Notes under the pieces: generated by a model | Database searches by the model: none | What the model saw: only the letters and a program-made list of their open reading frames with translations | What the model was told of the DNA's origin: nothing | Made by a program: the position numbers and the translations under genes | From: Desulfobacteraceae bacterium | GTDB lineage: Bacteria > Desulfobacterota > Desulfobacteria > Desulfobacterales > RPRI01 | NCBI GenBank assembly: GCA_003818505.1 | Contig: RPRI01000036.1 | Location: forward strand, 1-38,345 | Length of the DNA: 38,345 nucleotides | Reading direction: 5' to 3' | Part shown: one piece after another, positions 25,479-33,463 of the stretch | How the letters are laid out: each line of letters opens with the position of its first letter | Position numbering within the stretch: the stretch's first letter is position 1

Positions 25479-27716
25479 CTAAATTACAGGTAGATCAATA
25501 ATAAATTTTGTTCCCTTCGGATAATTTTCCTGAACCCTGATAACGCCTTTATGGTCAGCAATAATTGTGTTGACTATAGTGAGACCAAGACCGGATCCGG
25601 TTTTTTTTGTTGAAAAATTCGGTTCAAAAAGCCGCGCCTTATCTTCTTCCGATATACCCGCTCCATCGTCAGCAACTTCAATCCTGACGGTTTTTAATTC
25701 AATATCATGCTCAAGAGAAATTACAATATTGCCGTGATCTTTAATTGCAGCAACCGCATTATCAACCAGATTGATCATTGCCTGTTTTATCTGCTGCCTG
25801 TCCAGGTTAAGTCGTGGTACGTTATCAGGAATATTTATGACAAAAAGAATGTTTTGATGGCCCTCCTTATAAAGTGCGACAGTTTCTCTGATTATGGGAG
25901 GTAAATCACACGGTACCGGATTTGCAGTTGGAAACCTGGCAAAGGATGAAAATTCATTAACAATATTCCTAATTAAATCAACATGGTCTATTATCATTCG
26001 GGTACATTCTTCAAATACCGGCTCGTTGATCTGTTTTGAATATTTACGCTTGATTCGCTGGGCAGACAGCTTAATCGGCGTTAACGGATTCTTTACTTCA
26101 TGAGCTATGCGACGCGCCACTTCCCTCCATGCAGCCATTCTCTGTGCTTTTTCAAGTTCGGTCAGATCGTCAAAAACCATGACCAGTCCAACGTGCCGGT
26201 CTGAATCATCCTTCAGAGCATTTACATTTATAAGAAAACTTCGGCGTCTTTCTCCGATTGAAAGACTCAATGGCAATTCAACAGCATTATCTTTTGAAAC
26301 CGACAGACTTTCCATTATTTCGTCAGCGATGTTAAGATGCTGATCTTTTAAAAGCTCTTTATAGCTTTTTCCTATAATTTCATCTGGTTCAAGATTTAGC
26401 ATCTTTTCCGCCGACTTGTTTATTGTAGTGATAATTCCATCGGCATCAAGGGTTATAACGCCTGTCGAAATATTTTTTAATACGATCTCCATGTAACGGC
26501 GTCTATCTTCAATCTCTACGTTTTGCTGCCTGAGCATTTTCGCTGAAAGTTCTATCTGTTCCCTGCCGGTCCTGAGATCCTTTGTCATTTTATTAAATGA
26601 GTCGACAAGACTTCCAATTTCATCATCGGCCTTTATATCAATGCTGAAACCAAGATCTCCTTCAGCGACTCTCCTTGTACCCTCAGCAAGCTCCATGATA
26701 GGAATAGTAATTGATTTTGCGAGATAAAAGCCAAACCAGATAGCGCAAAAAAGCACAAGCAATGCAACTATAGAGAGTAATATGTAATATGAAATCTGAA
26801 TCGGTTTTTTAAACAGTTTGATTTGCTGATATTCTTCAAAACCAACTGAAATGGATTTCATCTTATTGGAAAGATGATTGGGAATAAGGCTTGTCAAGAC
26901 TATATACCCGTTTGCCTCATCAGGCTTAACTCCGAAAGGCACTGTTCCGATAATCCTTACAAGCTCTCCTCTGGAAATTTTTTCAGTGATAATTCGAACA
27001 TTTTCAGGAGACAAATCTTTTTGAATATTATCGGGAGCGATTGTATCCAAGGGGAAATTTTCAAGCTCGGGAGCAAGTGTGAAAGAAAGTCTTTCGAAAT
27101 TGATGTTATATAATTCGATGGCATTTATGTTGAAAGACTTTTGAACGACCTCCAGATACTGGGAAAGAGATTTTTTTTTGAGAGGATCAAGAAGTTTTTT
27201 GGAATCGATTTGATACGAAATTCTTTTCAGATAAAACTTGTTGTTGTCTTCAATCTGGTCATAATAATATCGTCCGACATCAAGCGAATTTTCAAGTGCC
27301 TGTTCAACCGGAACATTAAACCAGAACTCAATACTGGTTGTTATAAAACTGATTGAAAAGAAAAATAATATTATTGTGGGCAAAAGGGTAAGGGTCCCGA
27401 AGGCTATGACTAGTTTGGTGCGCAGTTTAGCCCCCATGGCTTTCTTTTTTCTGTCGTAAAGCAGCTTGAAAAGATTTCTGAATACCAGAAATATCAAAAG
27501 GATTAGCAACAACAGATTTATATTGATCAGGATAAACATTAGAACCGTGTTTGATACCGGTATATCGGTTCCGAATTTGATGATTCTGCTTTCTATAAAT
27601 GTCAAAAAGGCAACAATAACTATTATAGCAATGATTATAATGCCTTCTCTTTTACGCCTGAAACTTTCCTGTGAGGAGTCGGTGGAATATTTATTGGAGG
27701 ATGAATTATTGTTCAT
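25479..27716 (-). CDS. NtrY-like membrane sensor histidine kinase
   Basis: The 745-residue kinase has N-terminal membrane helices (about 25-42, 57-81, 103-126), an extracytoplasmic region (about 127-305), another helix (about 308-333), HAMP (about 334-388), PAS (about 405-515), HisKA with His539 in 'RRIAHEVKNPLTPIKLSAQR' and an ATPase domain with N box 'QAMINLVDNAVAAI' and G boxes 'DDGAGISEED' and 'GSGLGLTIV'. The layout and 'MGAKLRTKLVIAFGTLTLLP' are NtrY hallmarks. The family has been tied to nitrogen, redox and envelope control; the signal here is unknown. It lies between DUF4390 and the NtrX-like regulator, a common order in this phylum. A large hairpin lies upstream (27767-27821). Confidence 0.92.
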   Translation of the reverse strand: MNNNSSSNKYSTDSSQESFRRKREGIIIIAIIVIVAFLTFIESRIIKFGTDIPVSNTVLMFILININLLLLILLIFLVFRNLFKLLYDRKKKAMGAKLRTKLVIAFGTLTLLPTIILFFFSISFITTSIEFWFNVPVEQALENSLDVGRYYYDQIEDNNKFYLKRISYQIDSKKLLDPLKKKSLSQYLEVVQKSFNINAIELYNINFERLSFTLAPELENFPLDTIAPDNIQKDLSPENVRIITEKISRGELVRIIGTVPFGVKPDEANGYIVLTSLIPNHLSNKMKSISVGFEEYQQIKLFKKPIQISYYILLSIVALLVLFCAIWFGFYLAKSITIPIMELAEGTRRVAEGDLGFSIDIKADDEIGSLVDSFNKMTKDLRTGREQIELSAKMLRQQNVEIEDRRRYMEIVLKNISTGVITLDADGIITTINKSAEKMLNLEPDEIIGKSYKELLKDQHLNIADEIMESLSVSKDNAVELPLSLSIGERRRSFLINVNALKDDSDRHVGLVMVFDDLTELEKAQRMAAWREVARRIAHEVKNPLTPIKLSAQRIKRKYSKQINEPVFEECTRMIIDHVDLIRNIVNEFSSFARFPTANPVPCDLPPIIRETVALYKEGHQNILFVINIPDNVPRLNLDRQQIKQAMINLVDNAVAAIKDHGNIVISLEHDIELKTVRIEVADDGAGISEEDKARLFEPNFSTKKTGSGLGLTIVNTIIADHKGVIRVQENYPKGTKFIIDLPVI

Positions 27717-27766
27717 ATAGGTTTTTTATGAGGAGGCATTCAATAACCTGGCTTTAGGAGCAGTGG

Positions 27767-27821
27767 GTAAGTTAGAGATTATTTCCCCCGTTTTTCCGAC
27801 AGGAAATAATTTCGAACTTAC
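27767..27821. repeat. 20-bp inverted repeat (18/20) between DUF4390 gene and ntrY
   Basis: The left arm 27767-27786 (GTAAGTTAGAGATTATTTCC) is complementary at 18 of 20 positions to the right arm 27802-27821, with a 15-nt loop. It starts at the DUF4390 stop codon and ends about 50 nt before ntrY. There is no U-tract on the minus strand, so a terminator is doubtful; an mRNA-stability or attenuation hairpin is possible. The same 20-nt motif recurs at 35167-35186. Confidence 0.75.
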
Positions 27822-28390
27822 TAATAGACAAAATCTATTATATACCAATCGGTTTCAAAGTCCCACAGAGAAACAAACAGAAAAACATAATGGAGGTAAA
27901 ACGGCAGGGTAAGCTTGCTGACTTCCGCCTTAGTTTCTATCTGGTAATGCCCGTTTTTTTCCAGCCTGTTTAACTGGACAATTTTTAATCCATCAATTTG
28001 AGTCATCAGTTCCTGAGCTTCTTTAAAAGATTCGGTAACAACCGGTTCGCTGTTCTTCCACGGTCGTGAAACGGTATAAACCTTTTTCAGTGCATCATAT
28101 TTAATTGTATGAGTTAAATAAACGTCAGCAATACTGCTGTTAAACCATAAGTCTTTCACCCTGTTAAGTTTGATATAAAATGAGAACGTGGCAGGCACCC
28201 CGCTCATTATCGCCATGTTCATATCTTCCCTGAAAGCGCCGTCCAGATTCATCTTGAAGAGAAGGTCATCATGATATCGGGTAATTGCTATGTTGGTAAG
28301 TTTTACTTCCTGAGCAAAACCTGTCCCCGGCAGCACAAGAAGAAAGCAGAGAAAAACTATCCACGTTTTATATTTTTTATGTATTTTCAT
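27821..28390 (-). CDS. DUF4390 domain protein, exported
   Basis: The 189-residue protein has a signal peptide (residues 1-26, ending 'TGFAQE') and then a single beta-rich domain containing 'VPATFSFYIKLNRVKDLWFN' and 'YTVSRPWKNSEPVVTESFKE', as in DUF4390. The domain repeatedly occurs just upstream of NtrY-type kinases in beta- and deltaproteobacteria, and the same arrangement is seen here, so it may contribute to signal input in the periplasm (inference). A hydrophobic stretch near the C-terminus ('LPFYLHYVFLFVSLWDFETD') may pack on the membrane. It lies 21 nt after lpxC; no good RBS was seen. Confidence 0.83.
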   Translation of the reverse strand: MKIHKKYKTWIVFLCFLLVLPGTGFAQEVKLTNIAITRYHDDLLFKMNLDGAFREDMNMAIMSGVPATFSFYIKLNRVKDLWFNSSIADVYLTHTIKYDALKKVYTVSRPWKNSEPVVTESFKEAQELMTQIDGLKIVQLNRLEKNGHYQIETKAEVSKLTLPFYLHYVFLFVSLWDFETDWYIIDFVY

Positions 28391-28411
28391 ATCGGCATTT
28401 ATCTTTTGTTA

Positions 28412-29278
28412 TCATATAAGAGTTCGGGTTTCCCAGGATTCCTTTTCGGAAAAAAATGTTTCAATAAAAGCATGATTAAAAGCATGTCCTGATTTGTTAA
28501 GCACAAAATGCCCCATAACGGGCAAACCAAGCAAAGAAAAGTCGCCTATGGAATCCAGGGTTTTATGTCTGACAAATTCATCCGGAAAACGGAGACCGTC
28601 ATTATTTAAAATTGTGCTTTTGTCAATTACTACAACATTTTCAAGAGATCCTCCACGGGCAAAACCATACTGCTTAAGATATTCGATTTCGTGTAAAAAA
28701 CCGAAAGTCCTTGCGCTGCATATTTCCTGTTCAAATATATCGTCGGTAATTCCGGCAGAAAAAGTCTGTTTTTTTATCAGAGGATGATCAAATTCTATGG
28801 TGCATGTAATTTTAAAATCAGATGAGGGATATATCCCTACAGATTTCCCGTTTTTTTTCAGCTCTATTGGTTTCTTCACAATAAAATAGTATCTCAGCCC
28901 GTCCTGCTCCTTAACCCCGGCTTCTTTTATAAGTCGGGTGAAAGGCTCGGCGCTTCCATCCATTATCGGCATTTCATATGAATCTATCTCAACAGCCGCA
29001 TTGTCAATCGAAAGTCCGGCAAAGGTCGCCATAAGATGCTCTATGGTCGAAACAATAAACCCGTCATGCCCTATAACAGTAGCCAAGCTAGTATCAACAA
29101 CCATGCTGAAACGGGCAGGTATGCTCGGACTGTCGGGAAGATCTGTTCTTATGAATTTGATTCCATAATTTGCCGGCGCCGGCTTTATGGTCAGATTAAC
29201 AGTCTTGCCTGAGTGAACACCAATCCCCGAACAGCAAACGGTTTTTGCAACAGTTCTTTGATTTAAATAACAATCCAT
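28412..29278 (-). CDS. lpxC: UDP-3-O-acyl-N-acetylglucosamine deacetylase LpxC
   Basis: LpxC is the zinc deacetylase that makes the committed step of lipid A synthesis, so the organism has a Gram-negative outer membrane. The 288-residue protein has the zinc ligands His81 ('TIEHLMA'), His238 and Asp242 ('VRHKTLDSIGD'), the general base Glu80 and the catalytic His265 ('NKSGHAFNHA'), plus 'SGIGVHSGK' near the N-terminus. It is slightly short of the E. coli 305 residues at the C-terminus. First gene of the run that continues through DUF4390, ntrY and ntrX. Confidence 0.96.
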   Translation of the reverse strand: MDCYLNQRTVAKTVCCSGIGVHSGKTVNLTIKPAPANYGIKFIRTDLPDSPSIPARFSMVVDTSLATVIGHDGFIVSTIEHLMATFAGLSIDNAAVEIDSYEMPIMDGSAEPFTRLIKEAGVKEQDGLRYYFIVKKPIELKKNGKSVGIYPSSDFKITCTIEFDHPLIKKQTFSAGITDDIFEQEICSARTFGFLHEIEYLKQYGFARGGSLENVVVIDKSTILNNDGLRFPDEFVRHKTLDSIGDFSLLGLPVMGHFVLNKSGHAFNHAFIETFFSEKESWETRTLI

Positions 29279-29608
29279 TATATAAGTCTAAAGTCCACAT
29301 TCTCTTGGTCAGTATTACAATTGAGCCATCAACAGCTGTTATTGAGGCGAGAGCTTTACATAACATCCCTTTAGTGCTGGCAAGAATCTTGTATCGGACT
29401 CAAGTAGCGTCGAATGAGTTCTCTCTTTCGGCACAAGACCTCAATACAGCATGTATCAGGAAATAATATGAAATATAGCTCAGAAAAATCTATATCGCAA
29501 CAATAACTTGACAACATATGTATTGTCAACAAATTCTTGATCTTAACAGATTTATTCTGTATAGATAAGTCTGGAGTCCGGCCTTTACCTTTTAAAAAAG
29601 GAGGAAGC
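29279..29608. other. Divergent intergenic region between lpxC and comM-like gene
   Basis: No gene is supported here. A perfect 10-bp palindrome AACAGCTGTT occupies 29331-29340. A longer inverted repeat, TTGACAA (29508-29514) and TTGTCAA (29523-29529), lies upstream of the comM-like gene; on the minus strand it supplies a TTGACA -35 with TTATTG 17 nt away, possibly for lpxC. The end of the region holds the strong comM RBS (AAAAAGGAGG, 29595-29604). Confidence 0.5.
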
Positions 29609-31144
29609 ATGCTTGCAAAGGTTTTGAGCAGCGCTGTTATCGGCATAGACGCATATCTTGTTGAGGTTGAGGTGGATATTGCATCAGGTCTTCCTTCTTT
29701 TACTACAGTAGGCCTTCCGGAAGCGGCAGTGAAAGAAAGCAGGGAGCGTGTTAAATCTGCTATTACAAATTCCGGATATACATTTCCGGACGACAGAATT
29801 ACGGTCAATCTTGCCCCTGCAAACATAAAAAAAGAAGGCACAGGTTTTGATCTGCCGATAGCCCTTGGCATTCTTGCCGCAACCGGCAACATTACAGGCA
29901 AAATGCTCTCACAATACCTGGTACTCGGAGAACTATCGCTGGACGGGCGCATAAAGCCGGTAAACGGATCTCTGCCTATGGCGCTCGCAGCTAAAAATGC
30001 TGGCTATGAAGGAATAATGGTTCCTGTTGAAAACGGAAAAGAGGCTTCGGTTGTGGGAGGAATTTCTGTTTTTCCGGTCAGGACTCTCTCTCAGGTTGCC
30101 GATTTTTTCCGGGGAGCCGTACACCTTGAAGCGGAAAAAACAGATATATCGGCATTACTTGAAAAAAACAGCCTGCATGACGTAGATTTTTCCGAAGTAA
30201 GAGGACAGGAACATGCGAAAAGGGCGCTTGAGGTAGCAGCGGCAGGAGGCCATAACCTTATTATGATCGGTCCTCCCGGTTCAGGAAAGACAATGCTTGC
30301 CAAACGGCTGCCCTCCATATTGCCTCCTATAACTTTCGAAGAAGCCCTTGAGACTACAAAGATTTATAGTGTTGTTGGTATGCTCCCAAAAGGAGACGCC
30401 TTAGTCGTTAAAAGGCCTTTCAGGTCTCCTCACCACACTATTTCAGATGCGGGTTTAATCGGAGGAGGCCATATACCGAAACCGGGAGAGGTCAGTCTTG
30501 CGCACAATGGAGTCCTTTTTTTGGATGAACTTTCAGAATTCAAGAAGCATGTGCTTGAAGTACTGAGGCAGCCGCTTGAAGACATGAAGGTTACTATATC
30601 AAGAGCTTCATCGACAATTACATATCCATCAAGTTTCATGCTTGTTTCAGCTATGAATCCATGCCCCTGCGGCTATTTCTCAGACCCCAAGCATGAGTGC
30701 AAATGCACATACCATCAGATACACAGGTACAGATCGAAAATATCGGGCCCCCTCATGGACAGGATCGATATTCACGTCGAGGTGCCGGCCGTTCCGTACA
30801 GGGATCTTATGGCGGATATCAGCGCTGAACCTTCTGAAGATATACTGAAGCGTGTAACCGATGCCAGAGCTGTTCAGTCGGAAAGGTTCAGGCAAACGAA
30901 AATCTACTGCAATTCTCAGATGAACAGCAGGCATGTAAAAAAATATTGCAAAATAGACGATACTTCGTGCAGCCTCCTTGAGGCTGCGATAGACAAACTG
31001 GGGCTGTCTGCAAGAGCTTTCAACCGTATCTTAAAAATTGCCCGGACAATTGCGGATCTTGACGGGAAAAGGGATATAAGCGCAGATCATGTTTCGGAAG
31101 CGATTCAATACCGCAACTTAGACAGGAGCAAGGTATTTCATTGA
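29609..31144 (+). CDS. comM: ComM/YifB-family Mg-chelatase-like AAA+ ATPase
   Basis: ComM is a hexameric helicase that promotes branch migration during natural transformation; many anaerobes carry it without known competence. The ATG at 29609 has AAAGGAGG 5 nt upstream, far better than an in-frame TTG at 29537, giving 511 residues. Order: N-terminal ChlI-like domain ('MLAKVLSSAVIGIDAYLVEV', 'GLPSFTTVGLPEAAVKESRE'), Walker A 'MIGPPGSGKTMLAKRLPSI' (about 214-232), Walker B 'NGVLFLDELSEF', then 'AMNPCPCGY' with the family Cys motif and the C-terminal Mg-chelatase domain ('LSARAFNRILKIARTIADLD'). Possible functional link to the type IV pilus genes in the same window. Confidence 0.93.
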   Translation: MLAKVLSSAVIGIDAYLVEVEVDIASGLPSFTTVGLPEAAVKESRERVKSAITNSGYTFPDDRITVNLAPANIKKEGTGFDLPIALGILAATGNITGKMLSQYLVLGELSLDGRIKPVNGSLPMALAAKNAGYEGIMVPVENGKEASVVGGISVFPVRTLSQVADFFRGAVHLEAEKTDISALLEKNSLHDVDFSEVRGQEHAKRALEVAAAGGHNLIMIGPPGSGKTMLAKRLPSILPPITFEEALETTKIYSVVGMLPKGDALVVKRPFRSPHHTISDAGLIGGGHIPKPGEVSLAHNGVLFLDELSEFKKHVLEVLRQPLEDMKVTISRASSTITYPSSFMLVSAMNPCPCGYFSDPKHECKCTYHQIHRYRSKISGPLMDRIDIHVEVPAVPYRDLMADISAEPSEDILKRVTDARAVQSERFRQTKIYCNSQMNSRHVKKYCKIDDTSCSLLEAAIDKLGLSARAFNRILKIARTIADLDGKRDISADHVSEAIQYRNLDRSKVFH

Positions 31145-31264
31145 GCTCTTTGCATAACATCTGATTAAAGGACCGGATCCTGTCAGGGTCAGAATAAACC
31201 CAATATTCCCTATCGTTCTTTCTTCGAAATACGCTGTTTGAAATTCGCAATTCGTCTGTTTAAA

Positions 31265-32299
31265 TCAAACGTTGAAGCGGAAATTTATGATATCCCCGTC
31301 CTGAACCAGATAAGTCTTGCCTTCGAGCCTGACCGTCCCTCTTTTTCTTGCTTCCGGATAAGTTCCGGCATCCATCAGATCATTGTATGAAACGACTTCC
31401 GCGCGGATAAATCCTTTTTTAATATCGGAATGAATGACCTCGGCAGCATCGAGAGCTTTCGTTTCTTTTTTGATTGTCCATGCCCTTACCTCATCTTCTC
31501 CAACAGTGAAAAACGAGATAAGACCCAGAAGTTCATAAGATTTCTTTATCACCCTTTCCCTTGCGGATTCTTTTATGCCGTATTCGGTCAGGAAATCGCC
31601 GGCTTCTTCAGGTGACATGCGTGAAAGCTCCTGCTCCAGTTTTCCCCTTATAACCATGCACTCTTCCCGTATTATAAGATCCTGCGCTTCGGGGAGTCCT
31701 GAATCATCATCGTTATTATTGAACAGAACAAGCACCGGTTTCGCCGACACGAAAGCAAAACCCTTTAAAACCTGTGCGGATGCTATTTCCTGAATTCTTC
31801 TTAAGGGAATTTCTTTTTCAAGGTTTTCAAGACAGGTCATGAGAAGGGTGAACTCCTCCTGGTCCGTTTTTTTCCCTCTTTTTTTATCGGCTTCGATACG
31901 CTCTATGCGTTTTTCAACCGTAACAAGGTCGGCAAGAATGAGCTCCTGGTCAAGGTTGAAAAAATCTTTATAAGGTGTTGGTACCTCAAGTCCGTACCCG
32001 GAAAAATTTCTTACGACATGTATCAGGGCATCGCAGTCTCTAACCGGTGTCCATATATTCTGTTCTTTCTTTGCCTCGCTTTTCTGAGTGTGAATCGCGG
32101 GAAGATAATATTCTATCTTCGCAAAAATGGTTTTTACAGGTTTATACATGTCCGACAGAACCTTAACTCGGCTGTCGGGCACTTCTATTGTTCCAACGCG
32201 GTTTTCGACCTTGTGCCCTTCTTCCTGAACATTCTGGGTAAGGGCTTCAAATACGGTTGATTTTCCTGCCGCTGAAAGACCTGTGATTCCGAGTTTCAT
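31265..32299 (-). CDS. Divergent YchF/OLA1-like P-loop protein with TGS domain
   Basis: The 344-residue protein resembles YchF at both ends: a P-loop 'GLSAAGKST' (7-15, where YchF has GLPNVGKST) and a C-terminal TGS part ('AAEVIHSDIKKGFIRAEVVS' and 'DGDIINFRFNV'). Between them it differs. The G3 motif (usually DIAGLVKGA) is not recognisable; the position reads 'IEYYLPAIHTQKSEAKKEQN' (about 62-81). The usual N-x-D-E base site reads 'LFNNNDDD'. The helical insert is kept ('LVTVEKRIERIEADKKRGKK'). Canonical YchF is a ribosome-associated ATPase; this looks like a paralogous subfamily (DUF933 group), perhaps with altered hydrolysis. Last in its minus-strand cluster, 71 nt after the CBS gene. Confidence 0.82.
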   Translation of the reverse strand: MKLGITGLSAAGKSTVFEALTQNVQEEGHKVENRVGTIEVPDSRVKVLSDMYKPVKTIFAKIEYYLPAIHTQKSEAKKEQNIWTPVRDCDALIHVVRNFSGYGLEVPTPYKDFFNLDQELILADLVTVEKRIERIEADKKRGKKTDQEEFTLLMTCLENLEKEIPLRRIQEIASAQVLKGFAFVSAKPVLVLFNNNDDDSGLPEAQDLIIREECMVIRGKLEQELSRMSPEEAGDFLTEYGIKESARERVIKKSYELLGLISFFTVGEDEVRAWTIKKETKALDAAEVIHSDIKKGFIRAEVVSYNDLMDAGTYPEARKRGTVRLEGKTYLVQDGDIINFRFNV

Positions 32300-32370
32300 A
32301 TGGCTTTTTCCTTTTACAAAAGCGTTCAGGGATTCTATGGGTCAAAAGGTCGAGTGAAAAACGCGGGATT

Positions 32371-32832
32371 TCAGGCGCCGTTTCTGGGGATAAGTGTCCT
32401 TAAGACATCTTCCTTCCCAACTATTCCGACAAGCTTTCCTTCATCAACGACCGGAAGAGTATGAAAATTATTGTCAACCATTAGAGCTGCTACAACCTCT
32501 ATCAGAGTATCGGACTTCACGGTTACCGGATTTGATGTCATAGCATGAGAAACAGTCGTAGCGGCAATTTTCTGTACTTCTTTTTCAAGATTCTTCATTG
32601 AAGAAAGGGAAATAAAACCGTCAAGAAAAGAAAACAGGGACGGAATAGGGAGTTTTTTCTGCTGTGCGATTATATCGCTCTGGCACAGTATTCCGGCGAG
32701 CTTTCCTCCTTTGTCAAGAACAGGAACTCCGTTTATGTGTTTTTCAAGAAGGAGTTTTGCGGCATGTATAATTTCTGTTTCGGGTGAAACCGTAATCACA
32801 TCTGTTTTCATGATATCTTTTACTGTAATCAT
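32371..32832 (-). CDS. CBS-domain pair protein
   Basis: The 153-residue protein is two CBS motifs, 'VKDIMKTDVITVSPETEIIH' and 'VSHAMTSNPVTVKSDTLIEV', each followed by the usual 'GVPVLDKGGKLAGILCQSDI' and 'TLPVVDEGKLVGIVGKEDVL' strands. Such pairs bind adenosine nucleotides and sense energy state. An insert (about 66-95) separates the two motifs. The ATG at 32832 has GGGAG 5 nt upstream; a GTG at 32856 would add eight residues and is less likely. No effector domain is attached, so the partner protein is unknown. Confidence 0.9.
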   Translation of the reverse strand: MITVKDIMKTDVITVSPETEIIHAAKLLLEKHINGVPVLDKGGKLAGILCQSDIIAQQKKLPIPSLFSFLDGFISLSSMKNLEKEVQKIAATTVSHAMTSNPVTVKSDTLIEVVAALMVDNNFHTLPVVDEGKLVGIVGKEDVLRTLIPRNGA

Positions 32833-32932
32833 TTGTTCTCCCTTCTCACTATTCACAATTTAATATTCTTTATATTTTGTAAACCCCTCATAGTCAAGGA
32901 TTAAGCTTATATCCCGTTTTTTTATTGGAACA

Positions 32933-33460
32933 TTATTGCTGTTTTGAACTTCCGATCTTTTCAAACAGATTTCCTGTCGAACTGAAAGCGACAGGCGGGG
33001 GAGAATAAAATAGGCTGTTTATATAAATCTTTCCCGATATTTTGTATTCAAGTTTTCTGTCTTCATTTAGTTTTGATTTTAATATTTTGAGAAGAACAGA
33101 TATGTTGTCAAAAGAGTTTGAATGAACTTCAAGAGGTACAATACCCGTGCCTCGTGAGGGAATCCGGGCTTTTTCTCCGGAAACGGCCGATGCAACTTGC
33201 CTGCCGTTCATTTCGACATCACACTCAATGCTTTCTATTTCAAAAGAAACAAAATTCGGGTTTGATACTTCAATGTCCACCCTGAAAAGGGCTTCCATGT
33301 TTTTGATCCTTTTAATATGGACGCTTTCTATTTTAACTCCGGGCTGTTCAAAAATCTTTCCGCATCCGGCACAGCATGAAAGGATGAGAATTACAGAAAC
33401 AAGACATGTTAAAATCCATAAGGGTAAAGAGGTATGTAGACTTTTTTCCGATACCTTCAT
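32933..33460 (-). CDS. LEA14-like (LEA type 2) lipoprotein
   Basis: The 175-residue protein has a signal with a lipobox ending 'CCAGC' (about 29-33) and then a single beta-sandwich resembling the water-stress/LEA-2 (WHy) fold, with 'VDIEVSNPNFVSFEIESIEC' and 'ARIPSRGTGIVPLEVHSNSF'. LEA-2 lipoproteins occur in many Gram-negatives; their role is unclear, possibly envelope stress. It begins 3 nt after the DUF4139 stop, with GAAGGG as RBS inside that stop region, so the two are translated together. Confidence 0.82.
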   Translation of the reverse strand: MKVSEKSLHTSLPLWILTCLVSVILILSCCAGCGKIFEQPGVKIESVHIKRIKNMEALFRVDIEVSNPNFVSFEIESIECDVEMNGRQVASAVSGEKARIPSRGTGIVPLEVHSNSFDNISVLLKILKSKLNEDRKLEYKISGKIYINSLFYSPPPVAFSSTGNLFEKIGSSKQQ

Positions 33461-33463
33461 TAT

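Noticed and set aside
29537..29608. Longer comM reading frame starting at TTG
   Set aside because: The ATG at 29609 has a near-perfect Shine-Dalgarno, and the family begins there.
29371..29952. Minus-strand frame of 193 codons upstream of and within comM
   Set aside because: Most of it is antisense to the conserved ComM N-terminal domain. No RBS or motif.
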